Assembly (NCBI GenBank): GCA_028023455.1
Contig: JAQFVV010006199.1
Span: forward strand, 7,762,972-7,826,971
Length of the DNA stretch: 64,000 nucleotides
Direction of reading: 5' to 3'
From: Epiperipatus broadwayi
Lineage: Eukaryota > Onychophora > Udeonychophora > Euonychophora > Peripatidae
Position numbers and translations under genes: made by a program
The notes under the pieces: generated by a model
Seen by the model: only the letters and a program-made list of their open reading frames with translations
The model's database searches: none
Told to the model about the DNA's origin: nothing
Shown: one piece after another, positions 22,944 through 33,789 of the stretch
Layout: each line of letters begins with the position of its first letter
Position numbering within the stretch: the first letter of the stretch is position 1

Positions 22944-23519
22944 TGTGCTGCAATTCCATCTGATGGAAAAGCCAAAACAATATTAAATTTTGTTCTGTTT
23001 TAATGATGTAATATTTTATTGTTAAATTTGTGGTAAAATAAGTAGATTTATTCTATATTTTGCTTGATAAATTAATGAATACAGATGATTTTTTTAGTAT
23101 TGATTTTAATTTGTGTATTTATTGTTATATATATAGAAATTATTTTATGTATTGAAGTTGTTTTTATTTTAAAAAATTACATTTTTTAAAGGTCAATGTA
23201 TTGTAATGAGCACAGACGTTCGTTACATTGTTTTTTTATTTATTTATTAAACATGAAAGTAAATTAAAAAGTTCGCATTTAAAATTTTTCTTTAAGAATT
23301 AAAAATTGAAATTAAATATCATCTTAAACTCTTATATATTAAATCGCACAGATAATGAAAAATTATTAAAATAAAATTTTATTAAAGAAAAAGTATTTTA
23401 AAACTAAATTTTAAAAAGATTTGGAAATAAAATTATATCTTTAAATTTATCTTTAAATATATCTTTGATTTGGAAAACAGGTTAATTAATCAGAAATGGA
23501 AATGATAAATTTAATTAGT

Positions 23520-25360
23520 CAAATGTAAACCAGCCTTGGGCATTTAAATGTAAAAACATCGGTCAGATAGGAAAACAATAGAAACAAATAGCCAATGAAA
23601 GAAATCCATCGGGAAATCGGACCTCAGCGAAAGGATCATCACATCGATGACATAATGCCAAGTCAATCCTTCGAATACGTATAAAAGGAAAATTTGGAAA
23701 TTATTAATCAGTGAGTTGTTATGATTATTACGATGTGACAGATAGATGTTAGTGTGGAGGTGCGGGAGAAGAGATTGAAGGACGCACGTTCAATCCCTTC
23801 AGTTGTTATAAAATGGAAAAATGAAACATCGCTTTTCTTATATTCAGAGGACCACAGGATCATCGGGAAATTTAACGCTGGATTTCAAACGGCAAGCAAT
23901 TGTAAAAGATGAACATTTCTAAAACCGTAAGAACTTTCTAAGATATAACGAACAATATTAATTTGAAAACACTAAGAACTTTAAATTTTAAACTTTCCTA
24001 GTATTTAATTGTTACAAATAGAATCCTATCTGACCAAACTAAATTCTTTATTAATAGTGTTATTTGATGTATTTTTTTTCTTATTTATGTAAAATCATTT
24101 CCATTTATTTATTTTTTATTCTTTAAGTTTTTATCATGATTTTTTTTTTTGTTTTTCATTAAATTAATTATATAAATGTTAAACTTAAGTCGGGCGTGAA
24201 TGGCTGTATAGATTTGTAAAGTTATATTAGGGGAGGGTAATCTTAGGTTATTTGTGTCGTTGATGTAGTTAGTAGATGTAGTCGGAGATTCGCTACTGGC
24301 AGAATCGCTTCATACGCCGCACTCTCCCATTTTGCCTGTGGAAGGAATTATAAGATGCAGAGCGCAGTTCCTTTCTATGGAGTTTTTTTTTTTTATTGTT
24401 CTTCTCGTTAGATAGATGTAATATCCCTATCTGATGAGAGTCAATGTCTTTTCTTAATCTCTTTGGGGCTGCCGTATTCCGTATTACATTGAATACATCG
24501 ATGTATCAGATGAATTGATGCCAGTTTGACTGCGAAATTTAGCCTAAGGTTAAATGGGGATAGAATGTTTTATTTTCAAATGCAAATTTATGTAGTCTAT
24601 TCATACTCGATCCTAAATAAAAATGCATTAAATTTAAGTTGTTTATAGACGCTTGCATGGATTGTTTATCGGTTAACTATGTTTTGCGTTTTCATATTTG
24701 ATCAAAATATATAGACATTCGATAAATAATGATACCTTACGGTGAGTATCTAAAATGTATTTATTCGGATGTCTTTTAAGTTATTGGTGACAATGCAAGT
24801 ATCTTATAGTGAATACTGTTGGGTTACTTATAAATTTCCCTCTGCAATTGTCGGTACCAATGATTTTATATTTTGATCGTTTATGTTTATTTTGAAATGT
24901 TTTAACCGTTGTAATCTATGTAACCGATCTGAAATCAACATTATTAAAACAAATTTTTTTTATAATGCCATCTGTGCGAACTTAATTAAAATGTAAACTT
25001 ATAATATAATAGAAATTAAAATGTAAATTAAAATCTAAAGTAAAGGTAAAAATAATGTTAAATGTTAAAATGTAAACTGATACTAAAACAATTTTAAATC
25101 TTATATATATATGTGCATAAATAAATGTTTGTATGTTAATTACTGGCAGTGGCTTATTTTATTCCTCTTATATATATATTCTTATATTATATTATTTGCT
25201 ATTCCACTGAGCTAGTGACATGGGCTAACAACCGGACGCAAAAAAAAAAAATTTTTTTTTTTTGACTTACGTATCTGCCTACTTTATAAATTTTTCTAGG
25301 TTCAAATGCCTAGATGGCGCCCTGTAGTGCAGTTTACGTAAGTCGCCTTCTCCGGATTGT
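23520..25360. other. CpG-retaining, less A+T-rich block with TATA-like box; unexplained
   Basis: CG dinucleotides are frequent from about 23,530 to 25,360 but scarce in the surrounding intron. A TATA-like box (TATAAAAGG, 23680-23688) is followed about 30 bases later by TCAGTGAGTTG (near 23708), a possible initiator. No clear open frame or splice-bounded exon was recognised. It could be a promoter with an unmethylated region, a solo LTR or other young insertion, or the start of an antisense or alternative transcript. None can be proved from sequence alone. Confidence 0.45.
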
Positions 25361-25969
25361 TATAGTATGGATATGTATATATGTAGGCATTGGATTAAAT
25401 ATGTTAATTATAAATAGGAATGTTTTGGATTTATTTATACAATCATTGTTTATTGGTTGCAGAAAGGAATTTGCTGTTAACTGAAAGGAGACTCTTTGAT
25501 TCCTCTTGGAAATCTTAAAGGAACTGAGCAAGGCAATTTCCTAATGTTTATTCTATACATTCTTGTTGTAGCAGTTATTATTACTATATGATTATTTATA
25601 TAGATCATGGATTGGCTGCTCATCAACATGCATTAGACACAATGATGAGTTTATTGGCTTTTTATCTCTGAGTTTAAAATCGAGAAACACCATGGTCTTT
25701 CTTCTAAGTTATCTGATAGATCTTATCTGAAATGTTAGTTGAGTTTTTTAGAAGGCAGAATAAATATGTATGTGAATGAATTATTTTTTTTCTAATAGAT
25801 ATTTACAATCATGACAGACAAAATTAAATAAGGCCCCTATTCCCAGGAGGCTGTAAAATCACCACTCAGGTAGTAGTTGGTGACTAAAGCTGGACGGTGC
25901 TAAGAATCTCTTAATTGCAAAACTAGACTGCCATTTGATAATGACCCTTTATTTGGATACTTACAACTG

Positions 25970-27990
25970 CAGATCACTTTTGAAAGAAGGAATGTTACAA
26001 GAATTAGAAGAACTATCTAATATTAAATGGAACATTATTGAACTTTGTGAAGTTAGAAGAAAATATGAATAGACAATTGATTTAAAAAGTTGACTACTAT
26101 GAAGACACAAATATTGAAAATATAAATGGAGTAGGAATCATTGTAAATAAAAAATGGAAGAATAACATTGTAGATTGATGGTGTATTGAACAGAATGGTA
26201 AGATTAATTATTCAACTTAATAGTAGATATCTAATGCAGATAATTCAGGTTTATGAGCCAGCAAATTCTCATTGTGGTGAAGAAGTAGATGATTTTTATA
26301 TGGATATCCAAAAGGCTTTTGATCAGAATAAACAATATTTTAAAATTTTCTTGGAGATTTTAATGCTAGAATTGGTAAACATCTGAAAGATAAAAATTGT
26401 TTTAGGTAAATTTGGTTCTAGTGATAGAAATGAGAGAGGACATAGACTTATGGAATTTGCAGGAAAAAAAAACTTTATATTATGAATTATTTTTTTGAGA
26501 AAAATGTGAAACAGAAATGGATATGAAAGCAGCCAACAGTAGAATTGGATTATGTTTTGGCTAACAGAAAATATGTATTTTTAGATTGCAATGTTTTTAA
26601 TAAATTTAACATACGAAGTGATCACTGATTAGTGAGATGTAAGATACATGTTAATGCAAAACTAGAAAGACAAAAATTATTAAGAGAAACAATATTCATA
26701 GTTGATATTCCTAATCTTTAGAAACATTCAAATAAATTTAAATTAGAACTTGCGAATCGTTTTCAAATATTAACAGATTTTGAACATGATTCAGTTTTGA
26801 ACAAAATCAATAGGAAGATAATTGATATACTTTTAAAAACTGCAACAAAAATATATAGTACAAAATAGCAGCAATGGACCAGTAAAATTTTTACTGTGAT
26901 GATAATTTATGAAGAAAAGAAATAATACGAAACTGTATAAAAATGATGCATTAAGAAGGATTGAATATCTTGAATTTTGTAAAATGGTGCAAAAAAGAAT
27001 TGGTAATGATATAAGAAAAAATATTGTGAACTAATAAGGAAAGTTATAGATGAAAATAAAAGTCTCAAGAGTGTCATATTTTGAAGAATGTTTATAAAAA
27101 TGCAATTGTTACAATTAGGTTACATAATGTTACTAAAAAGATTAACATTGAGAAGCGTATATGATAAGGTGACTCCATATCTTCAGAACTTTTTACAGCA
27201 GTTCTGTGGATTTAAATGGAAAGCTAAGGAAATAAAAGTAAATAGAGATTATTTAAATCATCCAGATATTGCAGATGAAATAGTTGTTTTTGAAAACAAT
27301 GCTTTAGAGATTCAGAAAATGTTTTAAGAGTTATCAGATGAAAGTAAGAAAACAGAATTAAAGGTAAATGTTAAAAAGACTAAAGTAATGTTCAATGGAT
27401 TTTCTCAAAAGAATAAAATAAAGAATGATAATTATGAGTTAGAAGAGTTTAACAATTACAAATACTTTGGTCAGATTATTACATAGATGAAAATATAATG
27501 GGTGCTTTTGGTAGAAATAATTTAATATTAAAAGAAAATATGTCTGTGCATTTGAAAAGGAAGGTTTTTAATAAATATGTTTTACCAGTACTTATTTATG
27601 GATCTGAGACTTGAGAGTTTAACAGAAGAGCAATACAGAGACTTCAGACCACTGAAATAAGTGTGGAGAGATACATGTTAGCAATAGCAAGAAGAGATCA
27701 AAAACAAAATACATGGGTCAGAGAACAAACAGGTGTACTGAATCATTGAAAGAATTAAGAGACTGTTGCACTGGACATATTTCTGTAAGAGATGATAATA
27801 GATGAACAGTTGAAATCTTAAACTGGATTTCAAGAGATTGTAAAAGACCTAAAAACAGACTACATTTGAGATGAAGAAGTGTGATGGTGTGATTTGGAGA
27901 AGAGAGACTAGAGTTTGGAGAAGATGGATTGAATTTGGAGAGATCTTTATTCTGTTGTGGATTGATAATGGCTGAAAATGATGATGTTTA
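25970..27990 (+). mobile_element. RTE-like non-LTR retrotransposon, internally deleted, EN to 3' end
   Basis: Plus-strand conceptual translations give ELEELSNIKWNIIELCEVRRK (endonuclease start, E of the EVR box), then FLEILMLELVNI overlapping a shifted LGDFNARIG near 26347, VELDYVLANRKYVFLDCNVF and FNIRSDH near 26540-26625. The RT part jumps to KNVYKNA near 27080, so the fingers and part of the palm are deleted. It resumes with YDKVTPYLQNFLQQFCGFKW and DIADEIVVFENNALEIQKMF (motif C, usually ADD), then NVKKTKVMFNGFSQK. The 3' end near 27,970 carries GATGATG. Many stops and frameshifts show it is dead. Confidence 0.75.
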
Positions 27991-28054
27991 TTAATTTCAT
28001 TTTCAGTTTTTTTTTTGTTATTAATTTTGAAGATAATCAATGGGATTTGACTAA

Positions 28055-28739
28055 AATATTAAATATTAAACCACTAAACATCACATGATCACTATCTCAT
28101 ACTAGCACAATAATTGTTATTAAACAATTCAAAACAAAGCAAAACTCTCCATACAGTAGTGCCATCTTGTGCACTAGATAGGGATTTTATGCACAACCTT
28201 CTGGCTTCCATTGATTGCTCTTGTTAGCACAAGATGGCACTACTGTATGGAGAGTTTTGCTTTGTTTTGAATTGTTTAATAACAATTATTGTGCTAGTAT
28301 GAGATAGTGATCATGTGATGTTTAGTGGTTTAACACCAATCCTGCCTAATAGGATAATGGTGGCTATGGTTGTTAAAGAGCCAAAGACATTAAAATGTAT
28401 GGGTACTGAATTGAGTTCAGACTCATATGACTATATAAGCTATTGAGCTTGGATTGAAAATATTAATAGTGTTAGTTTTGTAGTTAAATAGAGTTAAAAG
28501 GTGGGTGCTGGAGGGTTGCATTAGATCCTAAGATCTAGGTGCAGTGCTCCCAGATCCAAGGCTCCTCACTGATGAAGGCCACAAGCCAGAAACTAGTCTG
28601 GGGATATTGGATGAGTAGGCACTAGATAGGGATTTTATGCACAAGCCTTCTGGCATTCATTGATTGCTCTTGTTAGCACAAGATGGCACTACTGTATGGA
28701 GAGTTTTGCTTTGTTTTGAATTGTTTAATATTAAATATT
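28055..28739. mobile_element. Hammerhead-bearing Penelope/retrozyme-like element with target-site duplication
   Basis: AATATTAAATATT flanks the element at 28055-28067 and 28727-28739. It opens with a ~106-base inverted repeat (28068-28173 against 28228-28333, 54-base loop). It continues through a ~445-bp unit containing the ribozyme motif at 28554 and ends with a partial second unit (from 28617) that repeats 28173-28280 in direct orientation. So it is one full monomer, part of a tandem copy, and a head-to-head inverted piece. It has no coding capacity. It is closely related to the element at 47.1 kb. The shared ATTGTTTAAT at the border makes the exact duplication length uncertain by a few bases. 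Confidence 0.8.
28554..28612 (+). ncRNA. Hammerhead-like self-cleaving ribozyme motif (type I layout, best formed in the window)
   Basis: The outer stem I pairs ATCCA (28554-28558) with TGGAT (28608-28612), and the inner stem I pairs CCTCA (28564-28568) with TGGGG (28599-28603), with internal loops between them where type I loop-loop contacts occur. CTGATGA is at 28569-28575. Stem II is GGC-CACAA-GCC, and GAAA is at 28589-28592. Stem III is AC/GT around TA (ACTAGT is self-complementary). The cleavage triplet is GTC, the classical one, with cut after C28598. The bases next to stem II are A and A instead of a G-C pair, a departure from the textbook core. Confidence 0.65.
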
Positions 28740-29429
28740 GTTATGAATAAAACTTTTTTATTCAAAAGGAATAGAATGGTTTGTTTTTATAGCTTATGAT
28801 TATTTGTGATTAGAAATAATAATAGGAGCTTTTACAGACTGGTTGTTTTGTAGTTTATATACAGGCAGTTCTATACTTTTGTACAAGTTATTTCATACAC
28901 ATTTTGTACTTCCAATTTTTATCGATATATATGACAAAACACATATGCTTTCATGTAATGATTCTTCCTTTCTCTTGGATTATTAGTCACTAGTCCCTCC
29001 CCACTTCTCTGACATCAATCATGCCCATTTTCAGTATCACTGGTTCAGTCTTTAGCAGAAAAGTCTTGAATTAGTACATGTGTTGGTAATTTGTGTCTTG
29101 TCAATTTATGTTAGGATGTGTACTATCACATTATATTTCTGTTTTGCTGAAGAAATTCGCCCTTATTAATTCGTAAACATAAATGAAAAACAAAACAATA
29201 GTAGTGTTGATATGAACAAAAAGAAATTAAGATCTCATAATCTCAATACAATTGAGGCAAAAATGGCAATTTTTTTTCTTCAATCAGTAGTTCCTATAAT
29301 TTAAGCTGATCAACAATATATTCAGTCATGAAAAACAAGAACAAAATTAAGGAATATTTCCAAATTTATATACTGTCAAGTTAATCTTCATTATGCTTTT
29401 AAACTTTTTTAATATTATTTGTTTAGATC
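28740..29429. other. Intronic spacer, no gene seen
   Basis: SLC35B3 intron. No exon, RNA or repeat was recognised. Confidence 0.5.
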
Positions 29430-30600
29430 TGTTCATCATCATCAACATCAACCACTGTCAATTCACTACAGAATGAAGGTCTCTCCAAGTTCAGTCCACC
29501 TCTGATCTCTAGCATCTCTTCTCCACATCACCCCTTCACATTTTCTTATTTCATCCATCCATCTCACATGTCATCTCTTTCTGGGTCTTTTACAATCTCT
29601 TGGAATCCACTTTAAGATTTCAATTGTCCATCTATTATCATTTCTTCTAGCAATATGTCCAGCCCACTTTAGACTTTTAAATTTTTTCAATGAGGTAAGT
29701 AACACCTGTTTGTTCTTTTACCTGTATATTGCATTTTTAATCTCTTCTTGTTACTTCTGACATGCATCTCTCCATACTTCTTTGAGTGGTCTCAAGTCTC
29801 TGTATTGCTCTTCTATTAAGTATCCAAGTCTCAAATTCATAAGTAAGAAACTCATTTATTAAAAATCTTCCTTTTCAAACATATAGGCATATTTCCTTTT
29901 AGTATCAAGTTATTTCTACCAAAAGCACTCCAACCCAGTTTAATTATGTGATTAATTTCATCCATTATGTTTCCATCTGTATTAATAATCTGATAAAGGT
30001 ATTTGTCACTGTTAACTTTTTTTAACTCATCATAATCAATCTATTTTCATATTTTGAGAAAATCCATTAAACATCACTTAGTCTTTTTAACATTTATCTT
30101 TAGTCCTACTTTTCTACTTTCATCTGATAACTCCTGCAACATTTCCTGCAACTCTAAAGCATTATTTACAAAAACAACTACATCATCTGCAAAATCTAAA
30201 TGACTTAAATAATCTCCATTTACTTTCACTCCTTTGACTTCCCATTTTAACCCACAAAATACTTCTTACAGCACTGCTGTAGAAAGTTTTGTTCATATGG
30301 AGTCAGCCTGTCTTACACCCTTCTCAATGTTGACTTTCGTAGCATCATTATGTAATCTAATTGTTGCATTTTTATAAATATTCTTTAAAATATGACAATA
30401 TCCTGGATCTATACCTTTATGATCCAATGCTTTAATCACTGAAGAAATGTTTATAGAATCAAATGCCTTTTCATAATCTACAAATCCAAAGCATAATGGC
30501 GACTCATATTCATTTGTCCTTTCTATAACTTCTCTCAATACCTGGATATGATCTACTGCATTTTTTTATTCACTTTATAAATTGGAATAATAGAAGATGG
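29430..30600 (-). mobile_element. RTE-like non-LTR element, RT to 3' end
   Basis: On the minus strand, 30538-30293 encodes REVIERTNEYESPLCFGFVD, YEKAFDSI (RT motif A region), GIDPGYCHILKNIYKNATIRL and VNIEKGVRQADSI. The last matches the KGVRQGDPISP box of RTE-type reverse transcriptases with G-to-A and P-to-S changes. Downstream, minus-strand matches to the 26-28 kb copy continue to a 3' end near 29440 with GATGTTGATGATGATG, the type of microsatellite tail RTE elements carry. Frameshifted after motif B. Confidence 0.8.
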
Positions 30601-31650
30601 TACAACATCATGAAGATATATAATTTCAATAGTTTTGAAGCTAACATATACAATTACTCCAAGTAGGATCTATAGTCTTTCCATTTTTATATAAAAAGCT
30701 GTTTTAACTTCATTAAGCTGAATATTTTAAAATCAAAACTGAAATAAGTAGGTAGGATGAATATGTCAGTTGATCTGTCATTTCAAGTCTTGTATCATTA
30801 TTCAAATCAAAGTATTTCTTCTAATTGTTTAAAATATCATCATATAAAAATAATATCCATGAATTTAATAAGATTATGATATTGATTTTCAAGTCTATAT
30901 GTCACTTTCAGTACACCAAAAGATCTAAAGTGACCATATCAACAAATCACTATCATCTTTCCTGATTAAATCCATCAGTTATTTTTTAATTTTTTTATCA
31001 GTTGTTGAATTTTACCTTTAAATGCATTGATTATGAAGCTCAACATTCAATTTATTATTCTGCCAAGCAGAAATTGCCATATCTTTTCTTTTAATTATAT
31101 CACTAATAATAAAGTCATTGTCAGAGAACCAATTAGATTTTTTTATAATGAATTTAGAAATAGAATTACTCATATCCATATTTAGTCCTTAAGATAATTC
31201 CATGCCTTTAGTAACAGGATAATCTTGAAAATCCAAATTGGCAATTTTAGTAATTAATAGCCTAGAAGTTTAGCATGAATAATAGATCTTTCCAAAGAAT
31301 GAACATTGAATAATATATTTAGAATAGTAGCTATTTTTTAATATAATTATTATTTTAATCTTAGAATACTCTAATCTATAATCTGTCCAATGTGAGTGTT
31401 CATGGTATATGAAGTTTTTTTTGCATTATGATTAATAATTTTAACATAATCTATCAAATTCTATTATTTTAAGAATGGATGTATTGTTTTTTGTAATGAT
31501 TTTTCTCTCAATTGTGCTAAAAATTCAATAATAGTAAATCATTTGTATTTAGATTACCAATAATATTATTTCCAATAATTTTGTTTTAAAGTTTATTGTT
31601 CCTATCAACAAATGTATTAAAGAAATAAAAACTTTTTTTTTTTTAAAGTC
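30600..31650 (-). mobile_element. Decayed non-LTR retrotransposon (second family), fragment
   Basis: Matches the 20.05-22.45 kb family, e.g. text near 30920 (ACACCAAAAGATCTA), near 31010-31080 (TTGAATTTTACCTTTAAATG, then CAACATTCAATT), and HSHWTDYRLEYSKIKI on the minus strand near 31420-31370, parallel to TDHWINHRLN in the other copy. It directly abuts the RTE-like fragment on its left, so one family may have inserted into or beside the other. Confidence 0.5.
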
Positions 31651-33534
31651 TGCAAAATATTGAATGTTAAGTATTGTTAAAATGAACACAGGTATCATTC
31701 GATAAACTAAATTAATCTTTTATTGATACATCTAGGAATTTCAAGAATTGAAAAGAGCAAATTAGACATATAACAGATCTCATTTTACTTGATGATCTAT
31801 TCCAAAAAAAAACTCTAACCATTTCCTAGTCACTTAAGTTTTTTCTTCTGCCAGATGCATTTCATTAAGAGCAGCTATATATGTGTGTGTGTGTGTTTGT
31901 TTTTGTGTATGTTGTATGGTTAATATATATATATATAATTCAATGCTAATATAATAGGTAGTCTAACTGCGTAGTGGAACTGTATAGTATTTAGCTCTAG
32001 GCAGAAAAAAAAAACAAGTAATCAATAAAAAATAATAAATGTCTACATTTATTTTTGAATTTACAGGTATAAGAATATATGTCAAGAAATCATATATCTC
32101 CAATAAAAATAACTTATTTACCAAAACAATATCAATTGTTTGACAAGAAAATTTATTAATGATAAATAAAATTTATGCAGAAATTCCATAAAAAATGTCT
32201 GTCTATATTGTTGAATGTATGGATACAAATGTATGTTAAATAAAATAAAGAAAATAATACACATTACACTAAAAATCTTGTATTAAATAAAAGAAAACAG
32301 AAGATACTCAATGCATGCTCAGATGTGTATGAAATAAAAATAAGTAAATGATAATCTGTGGCAATAGTTATATAAAATGCAAACAATAAATAGCGAATCA
32401 AATGTAGATATGAGGTCGAATGAAAATCTGTAAATGATGAAATTTCAAAAATTAAATCATTTAAGGCTCAAGCTTACCAAATAAAAGCAAGCATTACATG
32501 TATTAAATAGAAGAAAACAAGTAATTCACAGATTTATTTTAAGTGAAATCAATTGCTTAACAATTCAAATGTATGTATGAGACTAAAAGTAAATCCATAA
32601 GAAATTGAATTCCAAAACATAAAAACATTCATGGAAGCATGCATACCTAATAAAAATATTTAATTGAATTATACTTCAGCAAACAAAAATAAAGTATTCA
32701 TTGAAATTGGAAGTTGACAATGATTTTATGTGTGGAAAGTTCTTCTAATGTCGTTTAAGAATGCAATATAAAGATCTAGATTTATATTTTTCTCTAGAAA
32801 TGTTCTAGTGCCAATATTCTAATGAAGAGAGTTAATAGTGGATATATAAAACATAATGAAGCTATATCCACTGACAATGCAGACATGAAAATGTTATGAT
32901 TTCAATATTACAGCACCATTTATTATCATAGTATGGAAATAGTTAAGTATGCCAAAGAACTGTGTGTCTGTGCACATTTTTCATTAAATGAATTGCATTT
33001 TGGTTCACACCTGCATTTGGTTTGGTAAAGAATTGCTTTCATTTGAAGCATCTATTGTTGTGGACTATCTTTTTTTTTTTATTTAATAAACATTTTGTAT
33101 ATGATTTACCTTTATTTTGTTTAACACCAATTTTTTATTTACTTTTATTTGATAGACTTGCTGCTGTCAATGGTTTTATTTTTGAAATTTTATTTCTTAA
33201 AGCTTTGAATTCAGTTTCACATTTGCTTTCTATTGCTTTTATTTAGAACATCTATCACTGTGGATTATCCTTTGACTATAGACATTTTATGTGTAAACTA
33301 TCTTTTGCTTTTTTATTTTATTTTCAAATTTTTTTTTAGTGCCAATAAATTATTTTTATTGCAAAGTATATTATATTTATATTATTTAATATATTCTTGA
33401 AAAGTAAATTTAAGAATAAATGTAGATATGTTATTTTTATTGATTTTTTTTTTTGATCAATGATAACTTCTATGTAGATTAATCACTTGGGTAGACTACA
33501 TATTAGAATCAAAAATTCTTTGTATTTTTTTTAG
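31650..33534. other. Intronic spacer with microsatellites, no gene seen
   Basis: (GT)n occurs near 31881-31898 and (TA)n near 31926-31938. A weak internal similarity (GAAGCATCTATTGTTGTGGA near 33046 and GAACATCTATCACTGTGGAT near 33245) suggests an old duplication. No exon was recognised before the acceptor at 33534. Confidence 0.5.
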
Positions 33535-33712
33535 GTATGTTGTATCTGGTCTAATTATAGCTTTGGGAATTTACTTAAATTTGTATAGTAAAAATTTCAC
33601 TCAGTGGAATTCATTTTTCAAGGAACATTTTATATCATTTAAATCATTTGTTGCAAATACTAAGAAGAAATTTACATTTTATCAGAGTTATAGGATGGAA
33701 GAAATGGTATAA
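33535..33712 (+). CDS. SLC35B3: SLC35B3 (PAPS transporter 2), terminal exon with stop codon
   Basis: The acceptor TTTTTTTTAG|G supplies the last base of the split glutamine codon. The exon encodes YVVSGLIIALGIYLNLYSKN, the last membrane helix, and then a ~38-residue hydrophilic, lysine-rich cytosolic tail (FTQWNSFFKEHF, ANTKKKFTFYQSYRMEEMV) ending at TAA 33710-33712. Helix and boundary match the family's YVWSGLLVVLGIxLNVYSKN (recalled). The tail is specific to this species. With the three upstream exons it gives 150 residues without a stop, so the gene appears functional. Three visible introns are 8.0, 8.4 and 14.9 kb. Confidence 0.92.
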
Positions 33713-33780
33713 TAATTAAATTATTGTTGTATTGCTATATATAGTTGTAAATTTATATTTGAATATAAAATTTTTATTTT

Positions 33781-33786
33781 AATAAA
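33781..33786 (+). promoter_or_regulatory. Poly(A) signal of SLC35B3
   Basis: AATAAA lies 69 bases after the stop codon, in a T-rich context that gives a short 3' UTR. AATAAA is frequent in such A+T-rich DNA, so use is inferred from position. Further sites exist downstream. Confidence 0.5.
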
Positions 33787-33789
33787 TTA

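Noticed and set aside
25230-25265. A11/T12 palindrome next to a GACTTACGTA / TTTACGTAAGTC pair
   Set aside because: A short homopolymer hairpin. No second copy or duplication was seen, so it is not called an element by itself.
26186-26386. Independent small gene
   Set aside because: It is a frame within the RTE-like endonuclease, with the GDFNARIG box just shifted out of frame.
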